From an uncultured Oscillospiraceae bacterium (GTDB lineage Bacteria; Bacillota; Clostridia; Oscillospirales; Ruminococcaceae), in assembly GCA_900543295.1 (NCBI GenBank), contig UQQY01000016.1, positions 1 through 20,695 on the forward strand: a stretch of DNA of 20,695 nucleotides. The letters run 5' to 3'. The position numbers and the translations under genes are program-made. The notes under the pieces are model-generated. The model ran no database searches and was not told the origin of the DNA. It was given only the letters and a program-made list of their open reading frames with translations. Below, piece after piece: positions 7,251 to 11,932 of the stretch (the first letter of the stretch is position 1; each line of letters starts with the position of its first letter).

Positions 7251-7750
7251 AAAACAATGCTCCAATCACTGCATATAATATCCGCATGAATTATATCGTT
7301 ATGTTGATAAATCCATTGCTTTGCGGGACAAAGCTACCGACTCTCTTAACTTTTCTTTTTACTGGAAACAGCAATTCCTGTTAGAAAAAAGCGAAAGCAG
7401 AAAAGAAACGATCAAGCGGTGCGCAGTCAGGGATAAAAAATACATAGTGTTCACTTATTATACAAAGATGAATTTGATTTATAAAAACTTTTATCAAATT
7501 CTTTTACGATTTCTCTATTAAGTTCATCATTATAAATATCTGATTCATAATATAAACACTTTAAACCAAATTCAAATTACCTGTATCTTCTGTCCGTCTT
7601 CTTTGCCCTTCGGACAAGAAGCATTCCTCGCGCTAAAGAACTCGGTCAATTCCAGTTTATCGAACCGATTATATCAGGAAAATATGAGTTCTTCAACTAC
7701 AAGAAAATCACCCAGGCAACCGCTCCAGATGCGGGGGCAGAAAAAGGCAA

Positions 7751-7793
7751 AAAGGAAACCGCTTTTGTCTATTTGACAAAAGCGGTTTCCTTT
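7751..7793 (-). terminator. 19-bp perfect hairpin, terminator-like
   Basis: AAAGGAAACCGCTTTTGTC (7751-7769) is the exact inverse of 7775-7793, with the loop TATTT. The stem is perfect over 19 bp. On the minus strand it is followed by TTGCCTTTTTC after the stem's own TTT; on the plus strand by TGG only. It would stop minus-strand transcripts coming from the four-helix-bundle gene, or is the terminator left behind by a lost gene. Confidence 0.6.
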
Positions 7794-7829
7794 CTGGTGC
7801 CGATGTTCATAACGAAACTAAAAATAAAA

Positions 7830-7857
7830 GTTCAAGTGTCCTTACGAACACTCGGAC
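7830..7857. repeat. 10-bp hairpin with one mismatch
   Basis: GTTCAAGTGT (7830-7839) pairs with ACACTCGGAC (7848-7857) with one A-C mismatch and one G-U pair, loop of eight bases. No T-run follows. It is one of a row of hairpins downstream of the four-helix-bundle gene. Confidence 0.45.
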
Positions 7858-7910
7858 TGGGTTTACACTCTGTAAAAAAGATGCCCTGCTATAAACGCGA
7901 GTGAACAGGC

Positions 7911-7955
7911 AAAATAAAAAACTGAGCCCAGAACGCGAATTGCGTCCAGGTTCAG
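7911..7955 (-). terminator. Terminator of the four-helix-bundle gene
   Basis: Read on the minus strand, the 34 bases from 7955 to 7922 fold into a hairpin (CTGA-CC-GGACGC against GCGTTC-GG-TCAG, with a mismatch and a small bulge, loop AATTC), directly followed by TTTTTTATTTT. This is a typical intrinsic terminator 33 bases after the stop codon at 7988. Confidence 0.65.
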
Positions 7956-7987
7956 CCTGGTGTAATATCGAAATACTATAGATGCCA

Positions 7988-8332
7988 CTATTTCATATTG
8001 GACTTTGCTGTATTGATAGAAGCAATCAGAAGTTTCTTAACTTCGATACACTGTTCCAAAATGGTTGCATCATCATAATATCCGCTCTCAATCAATAGTT
8101 CCAACCAATATTCGCTTTCGGAACATTCTTTGAGGGCGATTTGAAGCTTTGCAATAAAATCCGCTCTTCCGTGAGCATAGAATGCCTCACGAACGTTGGC
8201 GCCTATACTGGTTCCGGAACGAATCAGTTGATTGGTCAAAACGGATTCCCGTTTCTTCACTTTTACTTCATTGCATACTTTGATAATCTGTAACGCAAAC
8301 GCCTTTGATTTTTCTTGCAATGGACTGCCCAT
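7988..8332 (-). CDS. Four-helix-bundle protein (23S rRNA IVS/S23 type, TIGR02436-like)
   Basis: A 114-residue all-helical protein. It starts MGSPLQEKSKAFALQIIKV and contains the family core NQLIRSGTSIGANVREA at about residues 42-58 and ALKECSESEYWLELL near residues 73-87. Relatives are encoded inside intervening sequences of 23S rRNA in spirochaetes and others, occur as stand-alone genes in many phyla, and include the Avd accessory proteins of diversity-generating retroelements; they form pentameric bundles that bind nucleic acid. No rRNA and no reverse transcriptase is in the window, so this is a stand-alone copy. The ATG chosen has AAAGG ahead of it; the frame is open 13 codons further up into a repeat array. 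The gene ends 33 bases before an intrinsic terminator and lies beside tRNA-Leu in an AT-rich accessory stretch. Confidence 0.88.
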   Translation of the reverse strand: MGSPLQEKSKAFALQIIKVCNEVKVKKRESVLTNQLIRSGTSIGANVREAFYAHGRADFIAKLQIALKECSESEYWLELLIESGYYDDATILEQCIEVKKLLIASINTAKSNMK

Positions 8333-8353
8333 AAAACAGCACCTTTCGCGTCC

Positions 8354-8436
8354 TACTTCTTCACTATTCACTATTACTTTTTACTTCCCAAAAATCGGTC
8401 AGAAAAATTGAGTGAAGAGTGAATAGTGAAGAAGTA
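8354..8436. repeat. Inverted arrays of a 7-bp AGTGAAN repeat
   Basis: On the plus strand 8411-8445 reads as five heptamers: AGTGAAG, AGTGAAT, AGTGAAG, AAGTAAT, AAGTAAA. The opposite strand of 8352-8386 shows the same units in the same sense. The two arrays face each other; TACTTCTTCACTATTCACT at 8354-8372 is the exact inverse of 8418-8436 (19 bp), leaving a 45-base centre. The left array overlaps the region just upstream of the four-helix-bundle gene, the right array runs to the terminator of tRNA-Leu. AAAATCGG occurs both in the centre (8391-8398) and at 8443-8450. Confidence 0.85.
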
Positions 8437-8442
8437 ATAAGT

Positions 8443-8479
8443 AAAATCGGCAACCTTCTGGCGAAGCTTGCCGATTTTT
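8443..8479 (-). terminator. Terminator of tRNA-Leu
   Basis: AAAATCGGCAA (8443-8453) pairs with TTGCCGATTTT (8468-8478), and CTTC/GAAG extends the stem inside after one mismatch. On the minus strand it follows the tRNA CCA end directly and is followed by ACTTATT. The stem has 15 pairs in total. Confidence 0.8.
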
Positions 8480-8565
8480 GGTGCCGCTGACCGGACTTGA
8501 ACCGGTACGATATTGCTATCGAGGGATTTTAAGTCCCTTGTGTCTGCCGATTCCACCACAGCGGC
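8479..8565 (-). tRNA. tRNA-Leu(UAA)
   Basis: An 87-base class II tRNA with CCA encoded. The acceptor GCCGCTG (8565-8559) pairs with CAGCGGC (8489-8483), with A as discriminator. The anticodon arm reads AGGGA-CTTAAAA-TCCCT, giving anticodon TAA. The T arm carries GGTTCAAGTCC, and the long variable arm CGATAGCAATATCG is typical of tRNA-Leu. A consensus promoter lies just upstream and a hairpin terminator directly downstream, so it is a single transcript. Confidence 0.97.
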
Positions 8566-8576
8566 ACGTCTAATAT

Positions 8577-8605
8577 AGTATAATCAAAAAAATATCTTTT
8601 GTCAA
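8577..8605 (-). promoter_or_regulatory. Promoter of tRNA-Leu
   Basis: On the minus strand TTGACA (8605-8600), 17 bases, TATACT (8582-8577), ending 11 bases before the tRNA 5' end. A near-perfect sigma-A promoter. Confidence 0.9.
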
Positions 8606-8668
8606 GTAAAAGTCCATCCGAGCTTCCGGCGGTTTTTCAGCTGATTTTCCGATTTTTAGGGAAAAATA

Positions 8669-8697
8669 TTGCAGAAAAATTCCTTTTACCGTATAAT
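8669..8697 (+). promoter_or_regulatory. Promoter of the sigma-factor operon
   Basis: TTGCAG (8669-8674), 17 bases, TATAAT (8692-8697). It lies about 120 bases before the preferred start of the sigma gene. The -10 is a perfect housekeeping match, so the operon has at least basal sigma-A expression. Confidence 0.65.
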
Positions 8698-8816
8698 AAA
8701 CTAACAAAAGATCATGGCGGCTCGAATATGTAAACAATTTGTTAAATCAAACATATTGCTGTCACAAAATGAGAAGGAAAGCGTTTATATATGAGCGCGA
8801 CAGTTTGGAGACGGAT

Positions 8817-9368
8817 ATGTTGATTCCTTGCAGTGAACAGGAAGAAAAGGTAAACCGAATATATGAGACTTATAAAAGGCTGATGCTGTATGCGGCTTAT
8901 CAGATTCTTGGAAACAGCGAAGATGCAGAAGATGCGTTGCAGATGGCGATGCTCGGAATCTGCCGAAACGCTGTGCAGATTGATTTGAGCGTCACGGAGC
9001 AGGAAATTCGTTCCTATGTGATGACGGCGGTACAGAATGCGGCATATTCTATTCAGCGCAGCCGTATCCGCCGGCAGAGTCAGAATACCTCTTTGGATGA
9101 GCTGAGAGAAAAAGCCGGAGACGTTATACCGGACGGACATTCTTTCGTTGAGACGCTTGCCATACGGGAACGATACCAGGAGGTGGTTGAGGCCATCCGC
9201 GGGTTGCCGGAGCTTTACCGTGAGGTTATGTTCCTTCATTATGTAGAAGAAGTGAGCATCTCGGCGATTGCAAAGCGGCTTGGACGAAAAGAGGATGCTG
9301 TCAGACAGCAATTGTCGCGTGGAAGAAAAATGCTGATTCAGCAGCTTGAAAAGAAGGAGGACAATTAG
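8817..9368 (+). CDS. ECF-type sigma-70 family RNA polymerase sigma factor
   Basis: A 183-residue two-domain sigma factor. Region 2 spans about residues 10-80 (VNRIYETYKRLMLYAAYQIL, then NSEDAEDALQMAM for the core-binding part). Region 4 spans about 121-176, with the helix-turn-helix VSISAIAKRLGRKEDAVRQQ and then LSRGRKML. There is no region 1 or 3. I prefer the ATG at 8817 because TTTGGAG lies six bases before it; in-frame starts at 8739 (TTG) and 8769 (ATG) would add 26 or 16 residues without a good ribosome-binding site. The stop TAG overlaps the GTG of the next gene (TAGTG). Such factors are normally held by a membrane anti-sigma encoded next to them, which fits the next gene. The promoter it recognises cannot be told from this copy alone. 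Confidence 0.9.
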   Translation: MLIPCSEQEEKVNRIYETYKRLMLYAAYQILGNSEDAEDALQMAMLGICRNAVQIDLSVTEQEIRSYVMTAVQNAAYSIQRSRIRRQSQNTSLDELREKAGDVIPDGHSFVETLAIRERYQEVVEAIRGLPELYREVMFLHYVEEVSISAIAKRLGRKEDAVRQQLSRGRKMLIQQLEKKEDN

Positions 9369-10096
9369 TGGACGACAGAGCTTTGCTCAAACAGGCATTT
9401 TTGGAGGCGCGCAGTACAGAGAAGGAACCGTCTGAACAGGATTTGGAATCCTTTGCGATTTCGGAAAAGACAGACCGCAAAATTCATCGCATCATCTATC
9501 GGAAAAGCCGCCGGAAACGCATGCTGCATACAGTTTCTGCCGCTGCGCGTAGTACGATTGCGGTTTTGCTTGTGGTCGGCATGTTCTTCTTCCCAAGAAT
9601 TGAGACGGATGCGGATTTTAAAGCGGCTAACAGCTTTTTTATTACAGATCACACCGCTTTTTTTATGCTACATATCGACAGCGAGCCGCTTCCCTTTGAT
9701 GCTGTCCGAACGGACGATTTCACAATAGATGTACCATCAGGCTTTGCTTTAGTTTCAGAATCTGATGTCGGAAGCAGAAAAACGCTTTGGTATTGTCCGG
9801 AAGTGGAAGAGTCCGCCGTGAGCGAGCGTAGCCTTATTTGTTTCGACTATTCACTTTATGAAGAGACAATCTTGACCTTTGATTTAGGAACGTGTGTAGA
9901 ACGGGGTTGGAGACGGATAGGCGAGCGTGATGTTTATTGGGTAAAGAATCCGAATTCGCAGAAATGTGCATGGATTGAAAAGGTTGACGGGAAAGACTAT
10001 ATAATCGGGTTGGACTATTATGATGAGAACGGTGTAACAGAGGAAGCTTTTGAGAAGCTTGTGATGAGCGTTACAGCGGTTAGAAAGGAAGTATAA
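9368..10096 (+). CDS. Single-pass membrane protein, probable anti-sigma factor
   Basis: A 242-residue protein with a charged cytoplasmic N-terminus (1-52, ending in the basic RKSRRKR), one membrane segment at about 55-75 (TIAVLLVVGMFFF), and an outside domain of about 165 residues. Topology by the positive-inside rule is N-in, C-out. The outside domain contains DDFTIDVPSGFALV, a GWRRIGERDVYWVKN segment and a C-terminal stretch like the DUF4367-type domains found behind sigma factors; this last point is by eye only. No zinc-binding HxxxCxxC motif is present, so it is not a classic ZAS-type anti-sigma. The role is inferred from its position: a TAGTG overlap with the sigma gene, AAGGAGG before the GTG, and three bases to the next gene. 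Confidence 0.7.
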   Translation: MDDRALLKQAFLEARSTEKEPSEQDLESFAISEKTDRKIHRIIYRKSRRKRMLHTVSAAARSTIAVLLVVGMFFFPRIETDADFKAANSFFITDHTAFFMLHIDSEPLPFDAVRTDDFTIDVPSGFALVSESDVGSRKTLWYCPEVEESAVSERSLICFDYSLYEETILTFDLGTCVERGWRRIGERDVYWVKNPNSQKCAWIEKVDGKDYIIGLDYYDENGVTEEAFEKLVMSVTAVRKEV

Positions 10097-10099
10097 ACA

Positions 10100-10534
10100 G
10101 TGAAAAGAGCGGTTTCTATTTTAACAGCAGCGGTTATTTGCCTGTGCGCGGTACTCTATCTGCCGGTAAAGGTCAGTGCTGAAGAGGGGATTACACCCTA
10201 TTATGTGAATTTTTTTGATGGCGATGTAACTTTAAAGGTTTCTTCATCTGGGTATGCAAACGTTACGGCGAAGGTCTTTACAAATTCTAAGACGACAGGT
10301 GGAACTATTTATACTTATATTCAACAAAAATATGGAAGCAGCTGGGAAACCATTAATAATGGGCAGCCCAACAACAAATGGGCCGATACTTTTGGGGCTT
10401 CCGACAAAACAATAAACCACTATATGTACCTCCCCACTAAAGGTACCTATCGCGCAGTGGCCGTCTTTTATGTGACCGGAACTGGCGGAATTGCGGACTC
10501 AATTGTGGAATATTCAAATACATGCACCTATTAA
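10100..10534 (+). CDS. Small secreted protein of the sigma operon, function unknown
   Basis: A 144-residue precursor. Residues 1-27 are a signal peptide (KR, a hydrophobic core, then PVKVSA before EEG), leaving about 117 residues. The mature part is rich in Thr, Tyr, Asn and Gly and alternates hydrophobic residues as a beta-sandwich would (VTLKVSSSGYANVTAKVF, KYGSSWETI, GTYRAVAVFYV). It has one Cys, three residues before the end, so no internal disulfide. No sortase or lipobox motif is seen, so it is probably released or loosely wall-bound. It starts with GTG three bases after the membrane-protein gene, with AAAGGAAG ahead. A strong terminator follows, so it ends the operon and is a likely output of the sigma factor. 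I do not recognise the family. Confidence 0.8.
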   Translation: MKRAVSILTAAVICLCAVLYLPVKVSAEEGITPYYVNFFDGDVTLKVSSSGYANVTAKVFTNSKTTGGTIYTYIQQKYGSSWETINNGQPNNKWADTFGASDKTINHYMYLPTKGTYRAVAVFYVTGTGGIADSIVEYSNTCTY

Positions 10535-10567
10535 GTTGATATTTTTGCAGCCCAATCAATAAGAGGA

Positions 10568-10600
10568 AAAAGCGGCGAGAAATTTTCTCGCCGCTTTTCC
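10568..10600. terminator. Bidirectional terminator between converging units
   Basis: AAAAGCGGCGAGAA (10568-10581) pairs with TTCTCGCCGCTTTT (10585-10598) around three bases, a 14-bp GC-centred stem with A-run before and T-run after. It ends the sigma operon on the plus strand and the 56-residue membrane-protein gene on the minus strand. Confidence 0.9.
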
Positions 10601-10619
10601 TATATTCCTTTTCCCGAAA

Positions 10620-10790
10620 TTACGCTAAACCGCAGTCGTCATAGTCGCTCCATTTTTTACGATAGGAGCGGTCACTTGTGTACTTATAAAGCACATATGC
10701 GGAGGTTGCCGCCAGTGCGGCAATCGTCAGCAGCAGTGAAATAATCGGAAAGGTCGATTTGAGCTTTTCCTGTTTGCTTTTCTGTTCCAT
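10620..10790 (-). CDS. Small single-pass membrane protein, 56 residues
   Basis: A short gene: ATG at 10790, preceded by GGGGG six bases upstream, TAA at 10622. The protein begins MEQKSKQEKLKSTFP (basic, cytoplasmic), then one membrane helix at about residues 15-36 (LLLTIAALAATSAYVLY), then a charged tail with YRKKWSDYDDCGLA at the end. It has its own consensus promoter 90 bases upstream and a terminator 20 bases downstream, so it is a single-gene unit and is most likely real. The combination of ribosome-binding site, helix and transcription signals is the evidence; the function is unknown and I know no named family with certainty. Confidence 0.8.
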   Translation of the reverse strand: MEQKSKQEKLKSTFPIISLLLTIAALAATSAYVLYKYTSDRSYRKKWSDYDDCGLA

Positions 10791-10879
10791 AAAGATCCCC
10801 CTTGTTCCGGACGCTCTTTGCAGCGGCGATTTTTTGGTTAAGCAACGCCAAAGATAGGATATGTTGTTTTGTTATTGTT

Positions 10880-10908
10880 ATCATATCGTTATCGGGCCTG
10901 TTTGTCAA
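10880..10908 (-). promoter_or_regulatory. Promoter of the 56-residue membrane-protein gene
   Basis: On the minus strand TTGACA (10908-10903), 17 bases, TATGAT (10885-10880), leaving a leader of about 83 bases before the ATG. The rest of 10791-11023 holds no gene. Confidence 0.85.
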
Positions 10909-11023
10909 GCAGGTCGGTTTTGCAGTGAAAAGAAATGAAAAAACAAAATGAGATAAAGTCGAAATATAATACAATTTGTATAATTTGAGCAGTGCAGCAT
11001 CATCCAGCGGTAAAAAATTTACG

Positions 11024-11890
11024 TTAAAACAGACGAAGCGCACCCTTCATCGCATAGTCTGCGGAAGTGGGACAAAGGGAAAGCGCAATACCGCGTGCAA
11101 AGCAGGCGCTTTCCAGCTCATTGCCGAAAAGCGAAAAGCTTTTGACGATCTGTCCGCCCACGACCAGACGCTGTGCGCCGAACCGCTCGAGGAATGGGAT
11201 AACCGCACGGACAAGGCGGCCGCCAAAACAGCCAAACAGACGGAGTGCGGCGGCATTTCCGGAAAAGGCGGCGTCTGCGGCGGCGCGTACATCGGAAAGA
11301 TTGTAAAGCTCGGGAACTTCACGCATCATGCGAACAAGTGCGGAGCCGGATACCATACGGTCAATTATATCGTCGTCGAAGGGTTCGGCGAAAATCCAGC
11401 CGCATGGCGGCACATCCGCACGGTTTTTAATGAGCGCACCGTTTTCGATAAAGCAGGAGCCAAGCCCTGTGCCGATACAGATATACATGACGCGCTCTTC
11501 GCGAGGCTCGCCGCAGAAATGATATTCGCCCAGACCAAAGAGGTCGGCGTCGTTTGCAAAGCGAAACGAGACGGCAGGAAAGGCCTGCTCCAAAAAGGCG
11601 CGCAGGTTTTTGCCGTACAGCGCGTCGTACTTGTTGATGCCCTGCATGAGCGGAATTCCGTTTTCATAATCAAACGGCCCGGGGAAGGCAAGCCCTGCAC
11701 GGGAGAGAGGAGCGGGCGCATCTGCAATAGCGGTTTCCAGCACTGTCCGGATATGAGAAAGCAGAGTGTGCTCATCCGCTTTTGCGTTGGCGGGAAAATG
11801 CCGGACGGGAGACAGAAACTCTCCCGTTTCGGACAGGATACGGGTTTTAATTTCGGTTCCACCGAAATCGGCCGAAAGACAGCAGTTCAT
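11024..11890 (-). CDS. ROK-family sugar kinase-like protein without the zinc motif
   Basis: A 288-residue member of the ROK (repressor/ORF/kinase) family. It has the ATP-binding loop DFGGTEIK (8-15), the catalytic-base motif ANDAD (Asn113, Asp114) and the second phosphate loop IGTGLGS (139-145). No DNA-binding N-terminus is present, so it should act as a kinase rather than a repressor. The usual EIGH and CGCGxxGCxE zinc-binding segment is missing; at that place the protein reads PPCGWIFAEPFDDDIID. GGAGG lies seven bases before the ATG. It follows the mannose-6-phosphate isomerase gene by 42 bases on the same strand, so the natural guess is that it phosphorylates mannose or fructose for that enzyme; this is inference from the pairing. 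Confidence 0.85.
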   Translation of the reverse strand: MNCCLSADFGGTEIKTRILSETGEFLSPVRHFPANAKADEHTLLSHIRTVLETAIADAPAPLSRAGLAFPGPFDYENGIPLMQGINKYDALYGKNLRAFLEQAFPAVSFRFANDADLFGLGEYHFCGEPREERVMYICIGTGLGSCFIENGALIKNRADVPPCGWIFAEPFDDDIIDRMVSGSALVRMMREVPELYNLSDVRAAADAAFSGNAAALRLFGCFGGRLVRAVIPFLERFGAQRLVVGGQIVKSFSLFGNELESACFARGIALSLCPTSADYAMKGALRLF

Positions 11891-11932
11891 AACAAAACCT
11901 CCGGATTGGACAAAATGAAACGGAACGAACGT

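Larger units (their letters stand above)
7266..7987. other. AT-rich stretch without an intact gene; coding-like fragments and hairpins
   Basis: About 720 bases with no gene I can support. Coding-like pieces without start signals are seen: plus-strand 7278-7521, which includes HELYRYVDKSIALRDKATD; plus-strand about 7600-7740, including GQFQFIEPIISGKYEFFNYK; and minus-strand about 7577-7451, including YYESDIYNDELNREIVKEF and ending in a TGA at 7453-7451. None is recognised. From 7744 on the sequence is mostly inverted repeats (separate entries). The whole looks like decayed accessory DNA. Confidence 0.45.

Noticed and set aside
8354..8445. Short repeats near the tRNA considered as a CRISPR array
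   Set aside because: The units are 7 bp in tandem with no spacers, and no cas gene is present.
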